From Andrena cerasifolii (Eukaryota; Arthropoda; Insecta; Hymenoptera; Andrenidae), in assembly GCF_050908995.1 (NCBI RefSeq), contig NC_135118.1, positions 23,213,501 to 23,277,500 on the forward strand: a stretch of 64,000 nt of DNA, written 5' to 3'. This document shows, one piece after another, positions 23,895 through 37,355 of this stretch. Every line of letters starts with the position of its first letter. Positions within the stretch are counted from its first letter, which is position 1. The notes beneath the pieces are model-generated. The model did not search any database. It saw nothing but the letters and a program-made list of their open reading frames with translations, and was not told where the DNA came from. Both the position numbers and the translations under genes were made by a program.

Positions 23895-26800
23895 AGAACG
23901 CTTTGGTCAGCGTCTCGCGAGGATCGCGAGGCGTTCCGCGAAATTGATCGAAGAAGGTGGTTCCGTGGAATATCTCTGCTGCAAGTGGAACGAAAATTGC
24001 GAGGCACGCGTACAGGAAGCACGAAGGAGTCGTTACCGTATACGAGGGCCTCTATCGCGAACGGCATACAAACAACGCCACAGAAATGTCTCCTTACGCA
24101 CGGATCCACCGTCCTTTCCTTCCCACCCCGTCTCCTCCTCCACTCGCTCCGTCTTTCCTCTCCGCTGCACATTTTCCAGCCCTTCGAGCCACAGCCGTTC
24201 GGATCGTAAAAGTCCGGTTAACAGCGGTGCTTGGCATGCGATCGACGATTCCCAGAGTGGCGGAAGAACTCTCCAACGACCGGAAAACGATCCGAAATCT
24301 TATCGGTGCCGATCGCCCGTCGAGACACTTCTTACCCCCTCGCTCTCTCAAAATTGTCATCCTAATTGGGGAATTCTGTTTCACGATCGTGAGAACGAAA
24401 TATGCGCATGGGGGCCTTCTTCTTTCTTTCGGGCTACGACAGTGTTTTTTGCTCGTTAATGAGAAACTCAGTTGACGCGACACTTTGCGCGGCAATGATA
24501 GTGCAAGCCGCATTGTCAGACGCGTGAATATTAAATGCATATCAGAGAGCATCCCACTCCCGCCACGAAAGCCAAAGATTTTCCGCGCTAATCAAGTGAC
24601 TTACGCTGGCGTTCTCCGACGCCGGGGATTCTTTATTCCTCCGGTGATTCTCGAGAAAGGAAAAAGGAACAGTCCGATGTGGATGGAGATCTTGGTAGGC
24701 AGAGATGAAGGAAGACGGTAGACCGGTAGACAGACGTGGCTCGAGATTTAAGAGGCTTAGCGGCCTGTGTGGACTCCGTGGCAGGGCAGAATGCACGAAG
24801 TTCGGTTTTATGGGGGCCCCTTCTTCTTCTAGGGGCCGGGCCCCGAAATTGGAGAGTGTTCGCCCGTGTAGAGTGGGTTCTAGATTCCAGATACCGGAGG
24901 AATAGGGTTACTGGCTCGGAACTAGCAGGTGGATACCGTACGTGCTGTTTGAATGCTTTCCATGCAACGGGTGTCGAGAATACAATATAGCGGAAATGCG
25001 CACGGTTTGAATAGAGGAAAAAAGTCATTTTTTGAATTAAGTACACAGAATTTATTCAGCACAATTCCATAGGTAGGATAGTTGAAGCACCAGAACCAAC
25101 AAGAATTTTCTGTAAATACCATTAAATTGTAAGGTACTTGTAATATGGAAGATGGGGAACAGAACACCTGCGATTTTGAGTTACAAACGCACTATCTTTC
25201 AAGTAGAATTTCAACTGTCTGCAAATTAAAAACAAAAACGCAATTTTGTAATTTGATTATGTTCATACTGAACATATATATTAGATGAATTAATTCAATG
25301 ACACCCTCGCTGATTTCATTAGGACATAAGTTGAACAAATAGGTATTTTTAACAATAGAATCGAAGTTTAATTAGACATAACTTTTTCGCGACAACCAGC
25401 GTCAAGGTAAGACTTGATACTAGTGGTGCATTACACCTTTGAGTACATAACCAAACAAGTTTCAGCTGCGCAAACCTGCGGCTTTGATGTAGGGAGCATT
25501 TTTTCTATAACTTTTATCAGTAAGTATTTGGAGTATCTTGCTTTCGTTTTTCATATTGTCGAAACATGTTTTGGATAAAAGTTGAATGGTTTCTAGGAGG
25601 CCATAATTTAATGTAACTAGTTTTTTTATATTTGGACGTATAAAGGGCATATGTACGAAGATCACCGATGCTTTGATAAACGGAACCATATATTTTTTAA
25701 TACATTATTGGATTCAATTCATAATTTTCTATGACAAAGTATTAACCTACTTATGTCGAAAAACTATTAGTTTAGGAGATAATTTAATTTAATCATTAAT
25801 ATTGACATACAAATATCTCCTATGCTAAGAAGATATTTTGTTTTTATTAATTTCGACTTCAGATTTGTAATCAGCAACCTCAAAAACCCCGGGATACCAA
25901 GTTTTGTATAAATTGAAGGTTTCGTATTGATGCTATCATATTTTTTCCTTGATATGGGGATTTCGAACCACTGTGCGGCGGGGCCAAAATTTCATATCTT
26001 CGGAAACAATATCGTTTACCCTCGTTGAATGATTAGACCTTTCACGCCTTAAGTAAATAGCGAAGTAAAGTAAATTTAGTTGTTTAAATATAATTACTAA
26101 GTTGCATTTGTGTTTGCACAAAAATACACTCTTCAATACATTTTCAGAAAATAAATTTACTTTGCGCATAAAAGATTAAAGGAATTACTGAAACAGTAGG
26201 GTGACGTCGAAAAATCTCGAGGTGTCTGTAGTAACTGAATTCTGTACTAGTTAAGCCATTTTTACTTTAATCGAAACACAATTTCATCTTGGAAACATTT
26301 TATTTGAACCTCGAAAAGTGGCTGGAACGTTCAGTCTTCACTTTCTGACGCAGCGGCAGATAGCAAGAGTCCACGGGATCTCATAATCTCGAAAGGAATG
26401 TCCTTATCCTTAAGGTGGCTCGTTCGCGGGGAGGACTCGTGATTCTGATAAATACACCGAGCAACCTCTCACCGTTATCTCCTTACTCAAACCGATAAAG
26501 GGGCACGCGATAGAAGCATCCGAATTCTAGAAATCCTGCTGCGCGGCCAGCCATCTCCAACGGGCCATAAAATCGCCCCCGTTTTCTACTTAATAATTTA
26601 TTTCCCCCTTCTTTTCGACGAAAAGAGGGGCCCCGCCATTGACGACCGGACAACGGAACGTCTGGGACCGACCGGGAAAAAAAAAAAGAAAACGCCGTAT
26701 AATACCTACGCGGTCTCATGTGCCTGGTTTTCCTGTTTATTTCCCGCCATGTGTTCCATGATTTCGGAAAGCCACGTTTCAGGGATCGAGGGTAGCAGTT

Positions 26801-28305
26801 TGTTTTACGCCCGAGAAGGGTTGCTTCGCGTTCGTTTGCTTTCGCTTTGGAGCTTCTTCTGTAAACACGCCGGGTGTGGCTCCATTTGGATGCATGGCGC
26901 CCACGTGTCCCAAGAATTGAAGAAGGTTTCTGTGAAACTTTAGGTCTTCGCTGTAAATGCTCATAGGGATTTATTGGCAGGCATTGAGCAATTGTTCGGC
27001 GTTTGCTTAGGATTGGGACTCGAGACTTTGATGAATGTGTCTCTGCAATTGTGGAATTAAGTACAAATTTTGAAAATACAGATGGCAAGCACACTGTGTA
27101 AGAGAACGCAAGGCAGTATTTTTCTTTCTTCTTCGACCTTCCTTTAACTCTTGCATCTGTAATAGAATGCTATATCAATAATTAATGACAATGCTGTGAT
27201 TAAACAAATTCACTCATGGTCAGTCGTAAGGAGAATGGATTACAAGCTGGCTATATAAAACAGTGAATGTTTCCCTGAGAGAATTTTCCTGAAAAATTCG
27301 TGCATTTTTCAGGTGTGTTCGGTCGTAAATCGTAACGATTTTCCCGGCATCGAACCGCAGCGATTACATTCACGTGGAAGTAAGGTTGCAGCGCGAAATT
27401 AAATTCCTAACGAATTCCATTACATCTCGACCAATGCACGCAGCAATAGAAACTTCGCGGCGAAGAGAAGAACGTTTTTGCTGGTTGCGGCTTCGCGAAA
27501 TAAAAAGAACAGAGAATAGGCAGCGCAATTCGTGATAGAAACTGGTGTTTCGTTGCCACAAATTAAATGATGCAACTGTTTCTTATTTTTCCTCCGAAGC
27601 ACACTAGCAGACCTCGAAATTAATTAGCAAGAAACTATCTCACAATTTCTCCAAAAATACGAATTAGATTCGAAAGTCACAAAGCCCATTGGTAGTTGAA
27701 ATTGTAAGGAGTACTCTATTGCTACGCAAAGTCCATGAAGGAAAAATGGAGAAAGACTTGTTCTTAGGATAAAAGTCTTCGCTAATAATAAACTTGCGTG
27801 TGAATAAAGGTGCCACCTGACGTAATCACAAAGACGAGCGTATACCCACGGCTGCACACGTACCGTGGCATTAATTAAACAATAAGCTTAACACGGCTAC
27901 CCCCCAGAGTAAGCAACTGTCTACGGTGTGGGCAACGCTAAAGATATGCCATAGCATTAACGCGAGATCACGGCTGCACAATGACGGGATTTGTTGTGCT
28001 CAATACAATTCTTACTAATTAGAAGAACGATGGCGCCATCCGAGCGTTGCAGACATTGCACGGCGTTCTGTGTCTTTGATCCTTCGTTAATTGTGTATTT
28101 TATGGATTCTGATCGAACAATCAAAATTGCAGTGGAAGAAAAGGGTGATTTTGCAAAAAAAAGACTGTATATTCAATGGAACTGAGAAGTTCCTCCTCTG
28201 CATAGGAGATGAAGGCTTGCGGGCAGAAATTTTATTCCACAATTTCAACTTACAATTAGTTCTTCGTGTAGAGAAACCTTTCAGATCAGTAACTACTCAT
28301 CTACT
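23895..28305. other. unannotated non-coding stretch
   Basis: Mixed sequence, CpG-rich near 24000-24930 and AT-rich from 25000 to 26290. The two longest frames here, plus 23827-24459 (210 codons) and minus 26483-27094 (203 codons), have basic, compositionally plain products without a domain I know; I treat them as chance. No mobile-element ends recognised. Confidence 0.5.
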
Positions 28306-28993
28306 ACACTGCGTTCCATTTAAGGGGACTAGGCAGTCGAAAAATCGATTTTTTTATTGCATTTTGCGAAAGTATTATCTTTTCTCAATAAAATGCCGCT
28401 TGGTTTATAGTAAAATTTGCAGAATTGTAGATTTGGCAGCTAAAACAGTCAAGCGGCAAACTGTGGCGTCGCCTTTGCCCAGAAACTTTACATGCGTTTT
28501 TCTCGAATATTTTTTTTCTCCTCATTTTTTCCTGATTGCGAGCGAGTTGAGGTCCAAATCGACTTGAAAAAAATTACAGGATGTGTAGAACATATATCAT
28601 TTCGGCGCAAACCTCTGATGTGGTCTGTAAAAATTCGAGACTTTCATAAAAAAATTAAGAAGTCACCGGATTTTGGTAGCGCACCATCATTGTTTGTGTG
28701 CTACCAAAATCCGGTGACTTCTTAATTTTTTTATGAAAGTCTCGAATTTTTACAGACCACATCAGAGGTTTGCGCCGAAATGACACATGTTCTACACATC
28801 TTGTAATTTTTTCCAAGTCGATTTGAACCTCAATTCGATTTGTGACCGATCTGCGCAGCTCCCACGGATCTGACACACCCGATTGGTCGTAGCACTTTCG
28901 CGATTGATCGTGGCACTTTCCCTGCCGGTTTACTACCAATCAACAGTGTATCCCTGCGCGAAACCAGTACGCTCTAATGTGGAACGCAGTGTA
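28306..28993. mobile_element. compound inverted-repeat element around a long palindrome
   Basis: An outer inverted pair, TACACTGCGTTCCA (about 28306-28319) and its inverse (28980-28993), encloses a near-perfect palindrome at 28543-28836. At the left, TTAA (28320-28323) is followed by GGGGACTAGGCAGTCG, which looks like the TTAAGGGG tip of the TTAA-inserting element at 59539; no matching right tip was found. A 21-bp unit starting CGATTGGTCGTAGCAC is repeated in tandem at 28880-28921. The simplest reading is a TTAA-type element that has been rearranged or lost its far end. Confidence 0.6.
28543..28836. repeat. near-perfect long palindrome
   Basis: Left arm 28543-28684 and right arm 28697-28836 are inverted copies differing at only a handful of sites, separated by about 12 bp. 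Both arms carry TCACCGGATTTTGGTAGC or its inverse next to the loop. RNA from either strand would fold into a hairpin of about 140 bp. The mirrored reading frames on the two strands here are a by-product of the symmetry. Confidence 0.93.
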
Positions 28994-31900
28994 AGTGACT
29001 CCACCACCTAGTTGTCATTTTGCGAAAGAGATGCTTTCATGGTTCCCTTCTTCTTTCCGTTGCAGTAGATTTTCTTGAATTCTTATGTAAATGCGTCATA
29101 AGTTTAGGAATATCGATCCAACCTCATCCCAAGAGAATTCAAATTTAATAACGAGGTACACTGCGGAGCAAACGGAATATTTCACAAGCCAAATAAATTC
29201 TAGGCCGTAGCCTTTCCAATTTGATTAACAGCGTCGCAATGTTACGCAGCTCTGCGCACGATTAGAAGTTACTGGACTCGGGCATCGTTGATTGCCGATA
29301 CCGACGCGTAATCAGAATTTTTACCCCGACAGCTCGAAGCGCAGCGACAAAAACTCAATGGGGCCCGAGCTTGATTTATCTGATTGGGTAGCTCGAGCCA
29401 AGAGAATTTCGAAGAGGAAGGAGAGAACTGGAGGAACGGTAGTCGGGGGACGACGATGAGTTTCGATGATTAATCTCGATGTCGTCGTAAATCACTTTCC
29501 GCTTCGTCCAAGAGGTCGTTTTTCTATTCGTGGCATTGCGAGCGCGACTCAATCATCGCGGGAAACTATTACCACGCTAGGATCGCCTAACGGTCTGCTA
29601 CTCGTTAGAGGAGTAGCTTGTCGAGCAACAATGCCCCCTGAAACGTTAATGAGCGATAAAGCCATTCTTATTCGTTACTCTGCGTCAATAAATTGTACAA
29701 GCATATTCCGTTCGTTAGTTACATCCACGTGAATTCGTAAATCATCCACGAGTACACGCCATCTTCAGAGGATCTATTCCGCGCAACCGCTGAAATTTGC
29801 TTTAACCGCAATTAAATTTTAGACGAAAGAAGCGGTGAGAAGTTTGCAATGAAGCATGAAGATATATTCGAATGTTCTGTCCGGGGGTAAATAAATCGGC
29901 GCCCTTCCTCGCTTCTCTCTTAATTATCCTGCGGAGAGATCCTGCCTCGGTCTAACAGCTCTCTAATTCGCTCATTCTCATACATTCCGTTCTCTCGTAG
30001 CCCCAATCGACTCCCCCCGAAGCAATCTTGCCGGTTCCGTCATAAATTGAATATTATAAATGTAAGTCTCATCATTGGACACGCTTACCGTTGATTACCC
30101 CTCGGTGCACTTGCTACGACCGTTCGCACGCTCGATGATAAACGTTCCACACCGGAAGAGCAACAGCCTGAACGGCGACGAGGAAAAAAATTCAGGACGA
30201 TCGCTGGGTGAATTTACGAGGCCACGAGGCATGACAGTGGAATCTCGCGGCCGATTCGCGGAGAATGACGACAGGATCGCGGCGAAGGACCTTCTGCTAA
30301 ACCTCGATCGAGTCGATTCTACGGCGAAGTTCTTTTGGTATCAGCTGCTCACCAGCTTACGACTCCGCGAATTACAATATTGTTGGGAATTTCAGTGGCG
30401 CAAGTTTTGGCGAAATACGATTCCAACTCGGTCAGGTGTTTTCAGTTTTGCTTAAGGGTAGATACCTACATTCTCGTGTAATCCCTTAAAAAAATTAGGA
30501 TTTTTTTTAAAGAGAAGTGTGACACATACGACAAAAATGTCTTTTGGATTTTGATTTATACGTTTTTTGAGATGATACAAAAAATTTTATTGTTTTTTTT
30601 TCAGATGTAATCTTGAATAAATAGCTATAACTCTGGCGGTGACAAAAACACGGCGTAGATAAAAAAGCAACTAATTGACTATTTGAAAAAGTTCTGTCGG
30701 GGTTCTTTTCGTACCTAAGAAACATTTAGGAACACTTCGACGATACTTTCGATGGTTTCCAGAAAATTTGAGCGTGAAAGCCCGCTAAACCGTGCAGCAG
30801 GTGTGAATCTTGTATCTTGTAACATTTCTGTTTTATTTTGTGGGTTGTTCGATGCTGACTACCATTCTTCTTTAATTAGGGATCTATGCGTTTAGAATCT
30901 GAAGCACTGATACTGACAGTAGATAGAGTTCCCTAGAGATCAACTATTTGAACAATGCATGATTACGGGCACTGTAATTTAAATTGGACGATCAGGGTAT
31001 TATTGATATAGATCTTATAGGGAGTATAGAAGATTGTAGATTTACAGTTCTGAATGGTTATACATATTACTTCCTATTTGATGACCCACATTGGTCAAGT
31101 TAGGTACCTGGTGAAAAGAGTTCTTGACTCAGAGGAAGTTGGGTGATGGAAATGATTACTTTATAAGTGGAAGCATTAAGGAGATTTGAAAGTACATTTT
31201 CTTCAGTGAAATGTTATGTTTCTTCTACCCTGGAGTGACAACTGCTTTTGAAGCAAATTCTATGATCTATTATAGAAAGATTTTCAATCTCGATATGCAA
31301 ATGTTGCACTGTTGAAAAATACTATTACGACGTTCTAACTAGTTGCTACCAATTATCTTATCTTAGTTGACAAGAATCATAAACCTCTAATAATTAATTT
31401 GACGGAAGCTTTAACAAGGGAAAATCGAGAATTAAAGGAGCGCTCATTTAAAGAGAACGAGCTGTAATTATAGTAACCACTTAATATAAACAAATTATAG
31501 ACTATTAATCCTCAAATAATAGAGTAGCGCTCAAATGATTGACATCGATCTTGTGGAACGTTGTATTTATTATCATTTCATTACCAGTTCGTTGAACTTT
31601 CGATGAAATGCAGAAGGGCTAAATTACAAGAAACAATAAAACCAATTAAACTCTCCTATCTCAGATACCCTACTTTTACCACTAATTCAACGTCAAATAT
31701 AAATTTCTTTCTTCTGCAAATATTAACTGCTACATTCGATTATTACCTCTTAAACTCGACTCCACTAAAATTCAATTTTCAACTTGCAACACCTAATAAA
31801 TCTTCTAACCCTAATCCTCATTTGAGCCAAAACCTAAAACGTTTCCACTTTTATTTGCATCGAACAATCACAAATCAGGGTCATCAAACTTCAAACCTCA

Positions 31901-34568
31901 CAATCGCATAAGAAACTAATTTTTATTCCAACCACCATACAACGTATGCAATCAGATAAAATGCACTCTCCTCCCAATTATTTTTAATCAAGGTCGATTA
32001 ACCGCGCCTCGCAGTCCCATAATTAAAAGAAAACACCGATCCTTTAAATCCGCAAGAAGCAGGCTGGAAATTATGGGGTTTGAATACGATTAAAATATCG
32101 CAAGTTGAAAAAGCGCGCGCGTACGATGAACGGTCGCCTCCAACTATGCAACTATGGTCACGCCGCCGCCTCCGGTCGCGTTATAATGAATTTATTAGGC
32201 GTCGCTGTTGCAACCGCCGGGAGTTTTATGAAGTATTAACCATGAGGGACACGTACAAATCGCCGATATTATTAACTTGTCCGTACGCGGCGCGGCGGCA
32301 CGCGAAAAATATTCTATCGCTTTATCGTTATGCCTTAATTTATGGGGCGCGAGCGGGCAAGTGGCTGGGACCGAGCGCAGCACGCGGTCATTCGGACAAC
32401 GGGTAAACCTTTCATGAGGCCCGATCGAGTCACGCGAGTCCTCGAACTCATTAATTAATCGTTTTTCTGGGTCGCGATAATCGTTTCACCACGTCGGCGC
32501 GTACGTGTATAATTTAACGGTACTGGGAATTATATGTAAATATATTGAGGCGAAGAGTTCACATGTGACGGCTGACTTTTCCACCGTGATTTAAATGTCA
32601 GGGGAATCGTAATGGACGTGCAGCGTGGAAGGCTAACGACTGGGAAACAGGTAAACTCTTTTGTGGAAAAATAAGTCAAGGCAGTGGGAGATAGTTCGTC
32701 TCGTGGGAGGTTTTAATTTCGAGATAAGACTCCTTTAATTTTTCCACTGGCGGAGGATTGAAGAGTGTTGATGAAGTGGACCAAGAGACCTGATCAACTG
32801 CTTTGGGAATTGAATAGTGAAAGAATAATCGAAGTAACGCGAGTTCTTTTAATTAAATCTATTAAGACTATTAACTTTTACGGTAGCCAGGGGCCCGATT
32901 TTAATCGGTACCGTTTTCTTAGTTCTTTTAATTAGGTATTTCATCTTCCCCCGGTATAAAATATGTGTAGCATGTACCGGTAATTATATGTAATTATCTG
33001 TAATTAGACACAGGTTTTATGTATCGTGTATTTTGTGCTATTCCGGGCGGCGCAATTATCTTTTATCATTGCCGAGCAATAATCAGTGAACTGCATTAAC
33101 TCTAATACCTCACGATAAATCTCTCCATTCCGTATTTTTCCCAGTTCATTTAGTGGAATTAACGCAGCCAGTGTCGTTTTTTTGCTACTCGAGAAAGATT
33201 TATGCTAATTCCAAGATAAATCTCGATAATACTAATTATAGGTACGTATCGCGTACATTATACGCGTCTCGTATCACAGGTCTTGCACTACGATTATCTA
33301 ACCTTCCGCAAATATCCTAAGGACCTCCTGATTGTCTAAAAAATTCAGGGGCAGATAAAAGCGGTCGGCCAAACGCCATGCATGATGCATGATATCACAG
33401 AATCCTCTAGGTACAAATAGACGATTGATTGCGATATAATTCAATCAACTTAATGCAAGCTAAAGTAAGCAGGCCAGTAGATGGACGAATCGTTGGTTAA
33501 TCGTTAATATTGAAAGACCTAGAGTTTTAATCTATATTATTGTTTTTTTATATTGTTGAAAAAACGTTTGCTGTTTTATAAAACATTAATATGTTTATTG
33601 AAATTTTTTTTGTATGCGAAAACTATTTATTTGTACGGTCGATTCTTAGTAGCCGTTGCTCAGCGTATTCGTGCCTTCAAGTTAATAAAAAACGTGGTTG
33701 GACGTATTGTAAAGAGGTACGTAATAGATGATTGTATTGAAATATTAACAATTTATAAATAAACGCGTAAACAAAGAAAAATCAAACGATAGATTCGAGA
33801 AATCGAACACAGCAGTTTAAAGATTTAATTCACCCCGAAACATTAGTGGAAGGTTCTACTTTTCAAAGTCAAAGTTGCAGTTATGTTGTAAAATTCTGGA
33901 TATTCGGTCACATCTATCCGTCTGCAAGAATATACATCTCGGCGATATTTATACAAGAAAAGGATGGCGGGAATGCGTTCGTGGAAGCGAAATTCGTTGG
34001 CGAGCTGTGCGCGAAGCAATCTCGTCGAATAAAAACGAAACCGGCGAGCATCGGGACTGTAGGGGCCGAGAGGGCGCTGAGGACGAAGAGCAGAAGAACG
34101 AGTCGTAAAACGTAAACGCCGGATGTACGTACGCAAGTTACGCCGGTTCGAACGACCGATCGTAAAGAAGTCGACAGTGTATCCAGGAGGTATTGACATT
34201 TAAATATCTCCATCTGTTCCCGCGCAAAACAGCGACCACGATTCGGGTCGATATTAATAAGCGACGGCTTTCTACGTGTAACTCACTCGCAGAAGTACCA
34301 TCCTCGTGTTTCTTTGCCTGGACAACGATGGTCCCGCGTAGTGACGGCGACTCGGCGCGCTCCTCCAGATGTAATCGATCAAATCATCTCTCTAAGTCTT
34401 ATTAGATTTAGGCACACTATTGACAGGTGAAAATACACCTACATCGCTAATTTTCTCTTTCTAATGGATGTGTCAGTTCCAAATTAAATTGAAACTGAAT
34501 TCGTCACAGTGATCCTTTTTGTGGGTATCCTTTAGCAGCAGGTATTGCAAATCATTGTGGCTACAGTC
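28994..34568. other. unannotated non-coding stretch, 5.6 kb
   Basis: Long stretch without a recognised element. There is a moderately GC-rich part at about 29200-30430, with an unrecognised 126-codon plus frame at 30075-30455, followed by AT-rich sequence to about 32080. Mixed sequence with TAATTA-like motifs follows to 33300. At 30455 a TTAAGGGTAGATACC string resembles the tip of the 59539 element but has no partner end. Nothing else can be supported. Confidence 0.5.
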
Positions 34569-34791
34569 CAGTGATCCCCACCCGATGGGTCGCGAAGTCT
34601 ATTCTGAAGGATCGCCACGGTTTTGGGGGTATTTTATTAATATTATTAAGTTAGAATTATATTCCGAAATACCTATTTTTAATGTGAATTTTTACTTTAT
34701 TAAATTTACCTTAGCTTATATGGGGCGGGGGTCACAGGTTATTTGAATATTACAAAAAGGAATCGCGACTAAGAAAGTTTAGAAAACACTG
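34569..34791. mobile_element. hAT-like MITE relic
   Basis: A 223-bp stretch with tips CAGTGATCCCCACCC at the left and the inverse of CAGTGTTTTCTAAAC at the right. A GGGTCGCG or GTCGCG motif lies inward from each tip. The flanking octamers CTACAGTC and CACCGGTC agree at five of eight positions, a plausible decayed 8-bp duplication. CAGTG tips and 8-bp sites suggest hAT. The decayed ends point to an old copy. Confidence 0.6.
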
Positions 34792-36762
34792 CACCGGTCG
34801 ATGTAAAATCAATTAGAGGCTGAACACCACTTCCTCCGCTACCAATCACACAAACTACCACTCCTCTTCTACGAACTAATCTAAATCGTTTTGTTCCCAT
34901 CGCTACTTCCACGCATGTACCACCGGTACCAGCAGTAGCGGATTTATATTACTGTACATCAGGAGTCACTGTACCATGTACCTACAACCGAGGGGGAAAA
35001 AGGTTAAAATGTTCGCCGATACATATTGCTCTCGAGGGGACATTTTATAACAGACGTCAGAGGAACGATCGATCATTTCGATCGTGCATTTTTTCGGTAC
35101 CAACATGGCGGACCAGTAACCTAATAGGACGAAGAGGCTGTCGTTTACAACGCAGTCGCTTCTGTTAAGCAGCCAAGTAAAACGTCATTCAGAAGAGAAC
35201 AAATGGTAACCAATTGCTTTCCGTACCTACACGAACTGCACATGCACCACTGATTAGGCATCATTCCTGCGAACGGATAATAAATCATGTCTCCGCTGTG
35301 AAAAAAAAAAACGAGCGAACCTATTATCCGACTTATTACGTCGCGGTGAAATCGAGCATATAATCGGCGTAAGATTAATTGTAAACACCAATTAATGTTC
35401 GCGCGTCTATCGATACCGGAAGCGCTCGATTATTACCGCAGCTTGCGCTCGCGGTATGCGCCAGTTACTCGCGCGCGTTTACACAGGAATGCTCATCCGA
35501 TTCTTTTAATAACCCGTCACACATAATCGACCTCTTCCGGTATTCGTGCAGGAGCGAACATGGACTTCCACGTCGGCGATCGGTAGCAGCGTGTAATCAT
35601 AATTATCGACACCCAGCATCTCCGAATGAATTCGAAAAATTCGCTCGGCCGCCAGAGGGTATCTCGACCGGCAACTTAATTCCGCCCGTGGGACCGGGAG
35701 GGGGGATTATTTCACGCGGTGCGCGCGATTCGAATGCAAAGTGGGAAACGATTCATCGATTCGCGAAAGTATAACGGCGAAATGATCAATCATCGCGCGG
35801 GCCGCTACGAATGACAGCATCGATCATTTGCCAGCCTCATCGTCCACGGTTAATTGCCCCTCGCCGGCTAATGCTTGTTACCCGGTATGTAATTGAAGAT
35901 GGTTGACTGATTGCACGCTTTACGTCTTCGTGAAAAGCAGCCAGCCGCTTCTTTTCTAATTAACATCCAGACTAATTGAGACGTTCCAGCCGCGGCCCGA
36001 CGCTCCGCCGCGCCGTTTGCCGCGGATCATCAGCTGCAATGCTGCTCGACGCGATCGTTCGTCAATCATTATCGCGTGAACTTGGATTTGAATCGAGACG
36101 TCTTCGCGAGATCGCGACTTCACCTCTCCCGTTCGCAGAGTCTGTTTCTATCGACTTGTACCCACAGCGGGCTTGTGTAATACACGGTAACGTCATCGCG
36201 TGGCTAATGTATGTCCGAGAACATGAGTAGTATCGTCTATACTCTACTCTGCTCTCGTCTACTCTAAGAACATTGGAGGATTGAGGCATGGAGAGACATT
36301 AGAGGTCCGCGGGAAAGCGCCACCTCGAGATCAAACGGCTTTTGTTACCCTCTTAAGACTTAAGTTAAGGGGAGAATCCTATTTCTGGGTCCAAAACCAC
36401 AGCAAAATTTGGGATTTTTTTTAAGAGACTCGATTCATCTGAAATTTTCACCATGTTTTTATGCATCTTTGCAGAAGTTACAGTATTTTTTTTATTCAGT
36501 TTTAATAATAATGGTAGGAAACACTTTGCGCCATTTGAAATCACCGCGTTATTTTTATGTCAAAAACTGTTTATTCATTACGCGAAATACATGATTATAC
36601 AGCCTGAAAGTTTTAAAAGGATTGCAATAGTATAGTTTCCTTATAAAAAATTCCCCAGGAAGAACCTTGATTTCAGACGATTGCACCAGGTTCCCAGGGA
36701 GGATTCTCGTCTAACAGCATCAAAAGTAACTGATATTTAAGATTTTTTTTTTAAAAGCCCGG
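34792..36762. other. unannotated non-coding stretch
   Basis: About 35300-36250 is CpG- and TAATTA-rich single-copy sequence with no repeats, possibly regulatory. A TTAAGGGGAGAATCC string at 36372 again resembles a TTAA-element tip without a partner, and AT-rich sequence follows to 36762. Frames under 90 codons; no gene recognised. Confidence 0.45.
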
Positions 36763-37167
36763 TGATCATATTGGATTGAACTCTTTTGGGGTATAAGGAG
36801 GCATCTTTAAGCTTGCAGAAAATATTTTTTTTATGTCGATCCTTCTTACTATTTATTAATCATTCTAACTCCTGTTCGCGGGATGCGTAGCACCGAATCA
36901 CAGTCATCTCATTGCAAAAAAGAATAGAAGTTTCTTAAAGTTAGATAGTTTAGGCTGGTATTGGTCCACTTTAAAGAAAGAAAATGAAAAAAGCAATAAA
37001 AAGTAAGTTTTTTCCCTAGACAAATTTTTCATATTATTCTTTACATCGACGAGAAAAGTATTATAAATAAACCCTAATTAAAATTTTGATCGACATAAAG
37101 AAAATATTTTCTGCAAGTTTAAAGATGCCTTCTTATATCCCAAAAGAGTTGAATACAATATCAACAA
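36763..37167. repeat. inverted repeat, probable foldback element
   Basis: About 80 bp at 36763-36842, carrying AACTCTTTTGGGGTATAAGG and GCAGAAAATATTTT, pairs with an inverted copy at about 37090-37167. They are separated by about 250 bp of AT-rich sequence. Identity is about 80-85% by eye. No target duplication seen. Confidence 0.75.
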
Positions 37168-37224
37168 TAGTATTTCCAAAAGAAATTCATAAATTTCGGG
37201 GGCTGTTACAGAGAAATCCCCCAG

Positions 37225-37355
37225 TCGGGACCTCCTAACTGCGACAGATCGCTGGGACCGGCCAGGGTCGCACTAGTGCAATGGAGATGTATGCATCCGT
37301 TCCTTCGTTACACAGTGGTCGGTCGCAGCGACCAGTCGCAGTTAGGAGATCCCGC
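37225..37355. repeat. compact GC-rich hairpin element
   Basis: The left arm, 37225-37263, reads CGGGACCTCCTAACTGCGAC and onward; the right arm, about 37316-37355, is its inverse with a few mismatches, leaving a 52-bp loop. It is GC-rich compared with the AT-rich element just upstream. It could be a very small MITE or a structured RNA; no family recognised. Confidence 0.7.

Noticed and set aside
23827..24459. 210-codon plus-strand open frame, the longest in the window
   Set aside because: It starts inside the right end of a piggyBac-type MITE, is overlapped by other frames, and shows no domain or sensible composition.
26483..27094. 203-codon minus-strand open frame
   Set aside because: Basic, featureless product with no motif; no splice or promoter context; likely a chance frame.
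30454..30480. TTAAGGGTAGATACC as a TTAA-element tip
   Set aside because: No paired end was found; a short G-rich string after TTAA can occur by chance.
34961..34980. GAGTCACTGTA string like the right tip of the CAGTGGCTCGC family
   Set aside because: Only about 11 bp match and no further family sequence on either side.
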